Below, in pieces: positions 6,670 through 14,464 of a DNA stretch of 64,000 nucleotides (its first letter is position 1; every line of letters begins with the position of its first letter). Position numbers and translations under genes: made by a program. Below the pieces are notes generated by a model. The model did no database searches, was not told the DNA's origin, and saw only the letters and a list, made by a program, of their open reading frames with translations. The DNA lies in NCBI RefSeq assembly GCF_003947415.1, contig NZ_QHKL01000009.1, positions 186,001-250,000 of the forward strand. Direction: 5' to 3'. This DNA is from Amycolatopsis sp. WAC 01376 (GTDB lineage: Bacteria > Actinomycetota > Actinomycetes > Mycobacteriales > Pseudonocardiaceae).

Positions 6670-8907
6670 CTACTGGAAAATACGGTCGACCACTCCGTTG
6701 GGTCGAGTGGACGGCTTCGTCTTGTCCGGCCGCGGTGGCGCGCTCGTGGTCGTGGTCGGCTCCGCGGGGGCGGGCTGTTGCTTCGCAGGCTCTGAAGGCG
6801 TTGCTGACGGCGAAGGCTTCTTCGACGGAGAAGGCCACCCTGGCCGCCCCGGCTTCGTCGTCTCAGGCGTGCCCGAGGGCTTCGAAGTGACCGAAGGCAG
6901 CGAAGGCACCGTAGTCGGCGGAAGCAGCGCGTTGTCGTCGCACCAGTGGTGCCAGCAGCCGAAGTAGACCGCGACCGGCTTCGCCTTGGCGACGCCGAGG
7001 GTGGCGTTCACCATCACCGGGACGTTCTCCGCCGGGCGGCCCTTCAATCGGACCAGCAGCCCCACCTCACGGCCCGGGGCCAGCGAGCCGCGCGAAGTGC
7101 ACGACGCGCCTTCGCCGGTCGGGGTGCAGCGGATGCCGTACGCGCTCCAGGAGTTGAGCACGCGGTGGTCGATGGTGATCGTGACCGGCTTCGTCGTCTT
7201 GCCGGTGTTCTTCACCCGGATCTTCATCAGCGGATGGTGGTTCCACGGGAACGCCGACAGCCCGTCGCCCTCGGCACTCAGGTCGACGCCGTCCGGCGGG
7301 GCGGGCACCTTGACCTTCACCGCGACCGACACCTTGATCTGCGCGCCCGCCGTCACCGAACCGGTCACCACGCTGCCGTCCACGGCCGTTTCGTCCGCGA
7401 GCAGCCGGAACGTCAGCACCGCGGACTGTCCGGGTTCGAGACCGGTACCGGTCCGGCAGGTCACCGTGCCGGTGCCGCCGGGGCAGCTGACCGCGATCGG
7501 AGCGGGCGCCTGCTGCCGGAAGCCGGTGACGCCCATCGCGCCGCCGCCGGCGGCGGGAACGGCCCGCACACCCTTCGGCAGGTTCAGCGAGACCGCCACG
7601 GGCTCGGACTTCGATCCGCCGTCGTTGCGCACGGTGATCGGCAGGTTGGCTTCTTCACCGGGCTGGAGCTGGACACCGCCGGCCGGGGTCGACGCCGTCA
7701 TCACCGGAGGCGCCGGAATCACCGGCGAGGGCGCGGGCGGCTCGGCGGGTGCCGGGGTCGGCGCCGGGGGTGTGGCCGAAGGCGCCGGAGGCGGCACGGG
7801 CTGCGCGGGCGGCACGGGCTGCTGTGCAGGCGGGACGGCCGGGGGCACCACGGGCGGGGCCCCGGGGGTGGGGGCGGGTGCGACGACGGCGGGTGGCGGG
7901 ACGGCCGCGGCGGCCGGGATCTCCTGCGTGCCGCCACCGGCGGCGAGCGCCACCGCGACCGCGGCGACGATGGCCACGCTCGATCCGGCCACTCCGGCGA
8001 ACTGGCGCGGTCCGGCCGCGGCCGCACCGGCGGCCCCGCCCGAACTCGAACCCGCGGCGGCGGCCGTCGCGGCCGCGGTGACCGCGCCCGCCTTGCCCGC
8101 GCCGGTCGTCGCCAGGTAACCGAGAGCCGCGCCACCGAGCACGATCGGCGCGATGATCCCGCGCAGACCGGTGTTGACGTCGGCCAGTTCCGCGGCCAGC
8201 GCGCGGCAGTTCTCGCATTCGTCCAGGTGGCTCTCCACCTGGGCACGTTCGCGTTTGGACAACCCGTCGCGGGTCCACGCGCCGAGCTTGTCCGCGCTCG
8301 CGCGGCACCGTTCGGCGGAGTTCTCGGCCAGGTGGACCTGCAGATAAGCCTGCCGCAGACCTTCACGCGCGCGGTAGGCGAGCGCGGAGACACCATTCGC
8401 GGTCAGCCCCAGCAGCGGCGCGACCTCGGCGGGCGTCTGCCCCTCGATCTCGGTGTGCCACAGCACCGCCTGCCACCGCTCGGGCAGCCGGGCGAACGCC
8501 TTCGCGGCGAGCGTGCGCTCGAGCCCGGCGACGGCGGTGTCGGAGAAGGGGACCGTCAGCGCTTCGCCGACGGCGCCGCCGACGTCGGACATGTCCTCGT
8601 TCAGGTCGACGCGCTTGTCCTTGCGCGTCTTGTCGTAGGCGGTGTGCCTGAGCGCGGTCAGCAGGTACGCGCGGAACGCGGCGTCGGGGCCTTTGCCGAC
8701 GCGCAGCGTGTCCAGCACCTTCGCGAAGGCTTCCGAAACGAGGTCGTCGGCCTCGGAACTGGAGCGGGCGAGCTGGCGGGCGAGATTGTGCGCCGCGCCG
8801 GCGTGGCGCTCGTACAGGGTTCCGTAGGACGCGATCTTCCCGTCACGCACCTCGGCGATCAGCTCGGCGTCACTCCTACCGGAGAGATCGGCGGGAACGG
8901 TGGACAC
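6670..8907 (-). CDS. ECF sigma factor fused to an anti-sigma-like membrane protein
   Basis: A 745-aa protein. Residues 1-190 are an extracytoplasmic-function sigma factor: region 2 around SSSEADDLVSEAFAKVLDTL and region 4 around LPERWQAVLWHTEIEGQTPA followed by LTANGVSALAYRAREGL. Residues 227-234 carry the HX3CX2C zinc motif of anti-sigma factors (HLDECENC). Hydrophobic segments follow at about 251-268 and 303-325, then a long proline/alanine-rich linker (330-410), two CARDB/DUF11-like beta domains (410-620), and a threonine/proline-rich tail. Sensor, membrane anchor and sigma factor are thus one polypeptide. Actinobacterial ECF groups with large C-terminal extensions are known. The GTG start has an AAGGAG site. 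GtrA-2 follows 10 bases downstream. Confidence 0.85.
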   Translation of the reverse strand: MSTVPADLSGRSDAELIAEVRDGKIASYGTLYERHAGAAHNLARQLARSSSEADDLVSEAFAKVLDTLRVGKGPDAAFRAYLLTALRHTAYDKTRKDKRVDLNEDMSDVGGAVGEALTVPFSDTAVAGLERTLAAKAFARLPERWQAVLWHTEIEGQTPAEVAPLLGLTANGVSALAYRAREGLRQAYLQVHLAENSAERCRASADKLGAWTRDGLSKRERAQVESHLDECENCRALAAELADVNTGLRGIIAPIVLGGAALGYLATTGAGKAGAVTAAATAAAAGSSSGGAAGAAAAGPRQFAGVAGSSVAIVAAVAVALAAGGGTQEIPAAAAVPPPAVVAPAPTPGAPPVVPPAVPPAQQPVPPAQPVPPPAPSATPPAPTPAPAEPPAPSPVIPAPPVMTASTPAGGVQLQPGEEANLPITVRNDGGSKSEPVAVSLNLPKGVRAVPAAGGGAMGVTGFRQQAPAPIAVSCPGGTGTVTCRTGTGLEPGQSAVLTFRLLADETAVDGSVVTGSVTAGAQIKVSVAVKVKVPAPPDGVDLSAEGDGLSAFPWNHHPLMKIRVKNTGKTTKPVTITIDHRVLNSWSAYGIRCTPTGEGASCTSRGSLAPGREVGLLVRLKGRPAENVPVMVNATLGVAKAKPVAVYFGCWHHWCDDNALLPPTTVPSLPSVTSKPSGTPETTKPGRPGWPSPSKKPSPSATPSEPAKQQPAPAEPTTTTSAPPRPDKTKPSTRPNGVVDRIFQ

Positions 8908-9163
8908 GGGGCTCCTTCATCTGCTGGTTCGGCGGTCTACTGTCTTAAACGCCCGAACCCGCTCAGTGTGACGGACTGGGCGACGCACGTCACCTCGCGG
9001 CCCCGTCGATGACCCGGAGAGCGCAACACCTTCACCCGCACCGGGTTACCGAAGAGTTCGGAAAGATCCTTGGAAAACGCCGTCACGCGCGGCGTGGACC
9101 GGCGTCCCCACCGTGAAGCGATCGCAAGATCGAAAAGATCGGAACGGAAAGGGGCGGTGGGCA

Positions 9164-10036
9164 GTGGACGTACCGGCCACCGGTGCGCCGTCCGGGGGAT
9201 CCGACGGGCAAACCGCCTGGAACCGGTTCGAACGAGATCGCACGCTCCGCGCACTGCGGGCCCGCTGGCGCACGGCCAGCCTGGCCGCGGGCTGGCGTTT
9301 CCCCAGTGACTGGGGCCTCCCCGAGGTCGACGCCGTCTGCGCGGCGGTGATCAAGAACGGCCGGGTCGCTCCCGCCGAGGTGGCGGAGACCGCCCTCGCG
9401 GGGCTGGGCCGGGCACGGGCCGCCGCGGGTGCCGGGCTGGCCGAAACGCTCGCGGACCTCGCGGCGTTGCACGCCGTGCTCGCCGATCCGGACGCGGTCG
9501 ACGGCTTCCTCGAACCGGATGTCGACTCCACACCCTCCCGGCTGCTCCGGGTGACGGCGCTGGCGTGGGCGGACGTCGCGACCGACCAGCTCGTGAACAC
9601 CGAGGTCACCGAACCGCTCACCGGGCTGCCCACGGCCGCGTACCTGAGGACCCGGTTGAGCGAGCTGTACCGCCAGGCCCGTCGTGACGAACGGCCGGTC
9701 GCGGAGGCGCACACGCTGCTCGTGGTGTCGATGGACTTCAGCTCGGTCGCGGGCTGGCCCCGGCTGACCGGGATGATCCTGGTCGCGGACGCCTTGAAGC
9801 AGGTGTTCGACGGCGGGGAGAGCGTCGCCTCGATCGGGCCGTCCGTCGCGGGCGTGCTCGTCCCGAAGGACGTGCGGCTCGCTTCGTCCGGCGTCGCGCT
9901 GCGAAGGGCACTCAACGAGCGGCTTTCGGTGGACGCCCAGCTGCGGGACACCGGCCGCCCGCAGATCTCGGCCGTCCGGCTCCCGGCGACCTACGATCTG
10001 GCGTGCGATCTCCTCGGTAGTCTCGCGCGCTCCTGA
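9164..10036 (+). CDS. Degenerate GGDEF-like protein
   Basis: A 290-aa soluble protein. Its second half begins EPLTGLPTAAYLRTRLSELY, close to the D-LTGL-NR opening of GGDEF diguanylate-cyclase domains, and continues with LLVVSMDFSSVAGWPRLTGM where a metal-binding region would be, but the GGDEF signature itself is absent. It is therefore unlikely to make cyclic di-GMP. The N-terminal half is alpha-helical and alanine-rich. I prefer the GTG at 9164, preceded by GGAAAGGGG; a GTG at 9113 would add 17 residues but lacks a ribosome site. It is divergent from the sigma-factor fusion gene. Its role is unknown. Confidence 0.6.
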   Translation: MDVPATGAPSGGSDGQTAWNRFERDRTLRALRARWRTASLAAGWRFPSDWGLPEVDAVCAAVIKNGRVAPAEVAETALAGLGRARAAAGAGLAETLADLAALHAVLADPDAVDGFLEPDVDSTPSRLLRVTALAWADVATDQLVNTEVTEPLTGLPTAAYLRTRLSELYRQARRDERPVAEAHTLLVVSMDFSSVAGWPRLTGMILVADALKQVFDGGESVASIGPSVAGVLVPKDVRLASSGVALRRALNERLSVDAQLRDTGRPQISAVRLPATYDLACDLLGSLARS

Positions 10037-10117
10037 CGCGGGGTAGCGTAAGACGTTCTCCAGGTCACGGCCGACCCTGTCGACCAGGCACGACCCGGTT
10101 CATGATTTCCTGTTTGC

Positions 10118-11464
10118 GTGACCCGGACTGTTCCCGCCGACGCCAACGGCGACGTTTCGGCGAGCCGCCCGCAGCATCGTCTCTCGCTGCGGAAGTCGCT
10201 CGCCCGCTTGTCCGTCCGGCCGAGATCGATTCTGATCCTGTCGGTGATCCCGCTGGTCGCCATCGGTTTCGGTATCTGGGGCTGGCAGCACGAATGGGTG
10301 CTGGGCGTGGACAGCGCGGTCTACCGCGCCGGCGCCGAGACGCTGTTGAACGGCGACCCGCTGTACGACGCGAACACGCTTCCGGTGGAACCGTGGTGGG
10401 CGTTGTTGCCGTTCACCTACCCGCCGACCGCCGCGCTGCTGTTCATCCCGCTCGCGCTGGTCCCGACGCAGGTCGCCTGGGGGCTCCTGACCGCGGTCTC
10501 GCTGCTCGCGCTGGCGCTGTGCGTCCGGATCGCCATCGGCGCGCTGCCGAAGCCCTCGACCGACGGCCCCCGCTGGTGGGCATCGCCCGCCCGCTCGACG
10601 ATCGCGTTCTTCCTGGTCTTCCTCGGCCTCGAGCCGGTGTGGCGCACGATCTTCCTCGGCCAGATCAACATCATCCTGATGGCGCTGGTCATGCTCGACA
10701 TCCTCGTCATCGGGGCGAGGGGCAGCCGCTGGGGCGGCGTGCTCGTCGGCGTCGCGGCCGCGGTCAAGCTCACCCCGATCGTGTTCCTGGGGCATCTCTT
10801 CATCACCGGCCGCCGGATGGACGCCATCCGCGGGCTCATCACCTTCGTCGTGATGCAGGGCCTGATGTTCCTGATCATCCCGCACGACGCGGCCCGGTAC
10901 TGGACCTACACGCTGCCCGACACCGGCCGCATCGGCCCGGTGCACTGGGCGGGCAACCAGTCGCTGAACGCGCTGATGAACCGCTTCACCGAGCTCGCGC
11001 CCTGGGCGTCGAAAGCGGCGATGGGGATCGGCGCGCTGCTCGCGATCCCCGCGATCTGGCTCGTGCTGCGCTTCCACCGCAAGGGCCAGGCGCTCGCGGC
11101 GATGCTCGTGACGGCGTTCTGGATCTTGCTGATCTCGCCGATCTCCTGGACGCATCACTGGGTGTGGGTGGCGCCGCTGGTCGTCCTGCTGGTCTCGCGG
11201 CTGCCGAAGACCACGCCCGCCACCGCGTGGAAACGCTGGCTAGGCACCTTCGCGGTGTTCTTCGTCTTCATCAGCTGTGTCCTGCTGATCTTGCCGAACG
11301 GCCGGAATGTCGAGCTGCACTGGAAGGTGTGGCAGAACATCCTCGGCAGCGCGTACATCTTCATGCCGCTCGTGCTGGCGCTCGCGCTCGCCGGGCGCTG
11401 GTGGTATCTGCGGCGGAAGCGGAGCGACGACGACAAGCATGCTGAAGTCACGGCCGGCGGCTGA
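10118..11464 (+). CDS. GT87-like (DUF2029) polyprenol-dependent mannosyl/arabinosyltransferase 1
   Basis: A 448-aa integral membrane glycosyltransferase of the GT-C fold, with about ten hydrophobic segments. DSAVYRAGAETLLNGDPLY near residue 65 holds the catalytic Asp of the first extracellular loop, and IFLGQINIILMALV is a conserved GT87 signature. Relatives such as mycobacterial PimE transfer mannose from polyprenyl-phosphate-mannose on the outer face of the membrane. The next gene is a paralogue overlapping this one by 26 nt. Acceptor and sugar cannot be told from sequence. Confidence 0.8.
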   Translation: MTRTVPADANGDVSASRPQHRLSLRKSLARLSVRPRSILILSVIPLVAIGFGIWGWQHEWVLGVDSAVYRAGAETLLNGDPLYDANTLPVEPWWALLPFTYPPTAALLFIPLALVPTQVAWGLLTAVSLLALALCVRIAIGALPKPSTDGPRWWASPARSTIAFFLVFLGLEPVWRTIFLGQINIILMALVMLDILVIGARGSRWGGVLVGVAAAVKLTPIVFLGHLFITGRRMDAIRGLITFVVMQGLMFLIIPHDAARYWTYTLPDTGRIGPVHWAGNQSLNALMNRFTELAPWASKAAMGIGALLAIPAIWLVLRFHRKGQALAAMLVTAFWILLISPISWTHHWVWVAPLVVLLVSRLPKTTPATAWKRWLGTFAVFFVFISCVLLILPNGRNVELHWKVWQNILGSAYIFMPLVLALALAGRWWYLRRKRSDDDKHAEVTAGG

Positions 11465-12644
11465 CCCGCGGGTCGTCGGGGCCACGCTGGCGGGTGTGCT
11501 CGCACTGGCGATGCTCGCGCTGGGCGTCGTCGCCTGGCTGGGGAAATGGCACCTCGGCGCGGACAGCGCCGTCTACCGCGCCGGTGCCCTCACGCTGCTG
11601 AAGGGTGAACCGCTCTACACCCGCGAGGCGCTGACGACGCTGCCGCCGTGGGTGCTGCTGCCGTTCACCTACACCCCGGCCGCCGCGCCGCTGTTCCTGC
11701 CGCTCGCGATCGTCCCCGCCGGGCTGACCTGGGGCGTCGTGGGCGCGCTCTCCCTGGTCTGCCTGAGCGTCGTGATCTCCGTGGTCGCCCGCGCCTGCGG
11801 TGCCCCCATCACCCGGTGGTGGGTGCTGCCGCTGGCCACGGCGGGCGCGCTGGCCCTGGAGCCGGTCTGGAAGACGATCTTCCTCGGGCAGATCAACCTC
11901 ATCCTGATGGCGTTGATCGTCCTCGACGTCCTGGTGCTTTCGGCCCGCGGTTCGCGCTGGGCCGGGGTGCTGATCGGGATCTCGGCCGCGATCAAGCTGA
12001 CGCCGTTGATCTTCGTGCCGCATCTGCTGTTCACCGGCCGCTGGAAGGACGCGCTGCGGGCGCTCGGCACGTTCGTCGCGCTCGAAGCCGTGATGTTCGC
12101 GGTGATCCCCGGCGACGCCGTCCGGTTCTGGACGGAGTCGGCGACCGACCCCAGCCGGGTCGGCTCCGTGCACTGGATCTTCAACCAGTCACTCAACGGA
12201 CTGGTGAACCGCGCCTCGGAACTCGCGCCGTGGTCGCTGACCGTGGCCATCGCGATCGCCGCCGTCCTCGCCGTACCCGCCGTCTGGCTGGTCGTGCGCC
12301 TGCATCGCCGCGGCGATCCCGTCGGCGCGCTGCTGGTGACCGCGTTCTACGGGCTGTTGCTCTCGCCGGTCTCCTGGTCACACCACTGGGTGTGGACGGT
12401 GCCGCTGCTCGTCCTGCTCGTCGTCCGCCGATCGTGGGTTCCGGCCGCGGGTGTCGCGGTGCTGTTCGCGAGCGGGGTGATCATGTTCGTGCCCAACGGC
12501 GGGGACACCGAGTTCGGCTGGGGCATGGGCTGGTCGCTGCTCGGCAACGTCTACGTCCTCACCGCTGCGATCGCCATCACAGGCCTGGCCGCACGGGAAC
12601 TGCGACGCGGGTCCGCCCAGGTCGTGGCCGTGGCGGCCAAGTAA
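11439..12644 (+). CDS. GT87-like (DUF2029) glycosyltransferase 2
   Basis: A 401-aa paralogue of the preceding gene, aligning along its whole length: DSAVYRAGALTLLKGEPLY, IFLGQINLILMALIVLD, AAIKLTPLIF, SWSHHWVWTVPLLVLL. The ATG at 11439 (MLKSRPAADPR) lies inside the end of the first gene, giving a 26-nt overlap and probable translational coupling. The hydrophobic pattern indicates about ten membrane spans with catalysis on the outer face. The pair should be judged together as a duplicated polyprenol-phosphate-sugar-dependent transferase for envelope glycolipid or polysaccharide. Confidence 0.8.
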   Translation: MLKSRPAADPRVVGATLAGVLALAMLALGVVAWLGKWHLGADSAVYRAGALTLLKGEPLYTREALTTLPPWVLLPFTYTPAAAPLFLPLAIVPAGLTWGVVGALSLVCLSVVISVVARACGAPITRWWVLPLATAGALALEPVWKTIFLGQINLILMALIVLDVLVLSARGSRWAGVLIGISAAIKLTPLIFVPHLLFTGRWKDALRALGTFVALEAVMFAVIPGDAVRFWTESATDPSRVGSVHWIFNQSLNGLVNRASELAPWSLTVAIAIAAVLAVPAVWLVVRLHRRGDPVGALLVTAFYGLLLSPVSWSHHWVWTVPLLVLLVVRRSWVPAAGVAVLFASGVIMFVPNGGDTEFGWGMGWSLLGNVYVLTAAIAITGLAARELRRGSAQVVAVAAK

Positions 12645-12697
12645 TCTGCTCCTCGCAGTATGGAATGTGGCCTCAGCGGAAAAGAGAACTTCGGCCA

Positions 12698-13882
12698 GTG
12701 GACAAACGAACCGGTCTTCCGATCGTGGGCATGGTTGGCGGCGGACAGCTGGCCAGGATGACCCACCAGGCGGCGATCTCCCTCGGCCAGTCCCTGCGCG
12801 TGCTGGCCGCCGGGGAGAACGAATCCGCCGGCCTCGTCGCGGGTGAGGTCGTGCACGGGCACCACACCGACCTCGAAGCGCTGCGCTCGTTCGCCGCCGG
12901 GGTCGACGTGCTGACCTTCGACCACGAGCACGTTCCCGGCGAGCACCTGCTGACGCTCGCGATGGAAGGCGTCACCATCCGGCCCGATCCGGCCGCGTTG
13001 TCGATGGCGCAGAACAAGCTCGTCATGCGCGAGATGATGGCCGGACTCGAGATCCCCGGCCCCGCGTTCGCCGAAGTGTCCTCTGTGGACGACGTGATCA
13101 CCTTCGGCGACAAGCACTCCTGGCCGGTGGTGCTCAAAGCGGCGCAGGGCGGCTACGACGGCCGCGGCGTCTGGATGCTCGACACCGCACAGCACGCCCG
13201 CGAGACCGTGCCCGAACTGCTCGACGCCGGAACCCCGCTGCTGGTCGAGGAAAAGGTCGTCATGCGGCGCGAACTGTCCGCGCTCGTCGCCCGGTCGCCG
13301 TTCGGGCAGGGTGCGGCGTGGCCGGTGGTGGAAACCGTGCAGTCCGGCGGAATCAACACCGAGGTACTCGCGCCGGCGCCGGGGCTGGGCGTCCAGCGCA
13401 CACAGGAGGCGCAGGACCTGGCGCTGCGGATCGCCGCGACGCTGAACGTGACCGGGCTGCTCGCTGTCGAGCTCTTCGAGACCGACGAAGGCCTGCTGGT
13501 CAACGAACTCGCCATGCGCCCGCACAACTCCGGACACTGGACCCAGGACGGCTCGAAGACGTCGCAGTTCGAGCAGCACCTGCGTGCCGTGCTCGACTAT
13601 CCGCTCGGCGTGACCGACCTGATCGCCCCGGCCTGCGTGATGGCGAACGTCCTCGGCGCCCCCGAGGCGCCCGAGATGGGGCCGGACGAACGGCTGCACC
13701 ACCTGTTCGCGCGGTACCCGGACATCCGTGTCCACCTGTACGGCAAGGGCGAGCGTCCCGGCCGCAAACTCGGCCACGTCAACCTCGTCGGCGACCGCAT
13801 GGAGGAGCTGCGCGACCGCGCGCTGCTCGCCGCGCACTGGCTTTCCCACGCCGTCTGGCTCGACGGCTACGAAATTCACTAG
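12698..13882 (+). CDS. purK: N5-carboxyaminoimidazole ribonucleotide synthase
   Basis: A 394-aa ATP-grasp enzyme that carboxylates AIR to N5-CAIR with ATP and bicarbonate in purine synthesis. It opens with GLPIVGMVGGGQLARMTHQA and has the ATP-grasp elements VVLKAAQGGYDGRGVW and ELAMRPHNSGHWT. I favour the GTG at 12698, matching the usual PurK N terminus; an in-frame ATG at 12665 would add 11 residues. purE follows 13 bp downstream, making a standard purK-purE operon. Confidence 0.95.
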   Translation: MDKRTGLPIVGMVGGGQLARMTHQAAISLGQSLRVLAAGENESAGLVAGEVVHGHHTDLEALRSFAAGVDVLTFDHEHVPGEHLLTLAMEGVTIRPDPAALSMAQNKLVMREMMAGLEIPGPAFAEVSSVDDVITFGDKHSWPVVLKAAQGGYDGRGVWMLDTAQHARETVPELLDAGTPLLVEEKVVMRRELSALVARSPFGQGAAWPVVETVQSGGINTEVLAPAPGLGVQRTQEAQDLALRIAATLNVTGLLAVELFETDEGLLVNELAMRPHNSGHWTQDGSKTSQFEQHLRAVLDYPLGVTDLIAPACVMANVLGAPEAPEMGPDERLHHLFARYPDIRVHLYGKGERPGRKLGHVNLVGDRMEELRDRALLAAHWLSHAVWLDGYEIH

Positions 13883-13895
13883 GGAGTAATCGGAT

Positions 13896-14393
13896 ATGGC
13901 GCCGCAGGTTGGCCTGATCATGGGCAGCGACTCGGACTGGCCGACGATGGAAGCGGCCGGGCAGGCGCTGGCCGAGTTCGGCGTCGAATACGAGGTCGGC
14001 GTCTACTCGGCGCACCGCACCCCGCAGCGGATGCTCGACTACGCGACGTCGGCCGCTTCGCGCGGTGTGCGCGTGATCATCGCGGGTGCCGGTGGGGCCG
14101 CGCACCTGCCGGGCATGGTCGCGTCGGCGACGGTGCTGCCGGTGATCGGTGTGCCGGTGCCGCTGAAGTACCTCGACGGCATGGACTCGCTGCTCTCGAT
14201 CGTCCAGATGCCCGCCGGTGTCCCGGTCGCGACGGTCTCCGTCGGCGGCGCACGCAACGCGGGGCTGCTCGCGGTGCGCATCCTCGCCGCGTCCGATGAG
14301 GCGCTTCAGGCGAAGATGGCGCGGTTCCAGGCGGATCTGGAACAGCTGGTGCTCGACAAGGACGCCGCACTGCGTAAACGCGTCGAAGGCTGA
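13896..14393 (+). CDS. purE: N5-carboxyaminoimidazole ribonucleotide mutase
   Basis: A 165-aa class I PurE, converting N5-CAIR to CAIR. Signature segments are LIMGSDSDWPTM, VYSAHRTPQRM with the catalytic His, and IAGAGGAAHLPGMVAS. An AGGGAG ribosome site precedes the ATG. It is the last gene of the operon with purK and ends at a perfect 24-bp hairpin facing the convergent ligase gene. Confidence 0.97.
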   Translation: MAPQVGLIMGSDSDWPTMEAAGQALAEFGVEYEVGVYSAHRTPQRMLDYATSAASRGVRVIIAGAGGAAHLPGMVASATVLPVIGVPVPLKYLDGMDSLLSIVQMPAGVPVATVSVGGARNAGLLAVRILAASDEALQAKMARFQADLEQLVLDKDAALRKRVEG

Positions 14394-14394
14394 C

Positions 14395-14459
14395 CGCGTT
14401 TCGTCCTCTGAATGCGGTGGTTCGCACTGCCAACTACCGCATTCAGAGGACGAAACGCG
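14395..14459. terminator. Bidirectional hairpin between purE and the ligase gene
   Basis: Perfect 24-bp arms (14395-14418 and 14436-14459; outer CGCGTTTCGTCC, inner AATGCGGT) around a 17-base loop. It starts directly after the purE stop and ends five bases before the stop of the convergent gene. There is no T-tract. Placement suggests a two-way terminator or 3'-end-stabilising structure. Confidence 0.75.
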
Positions 14460-14464
14460 TGGCG

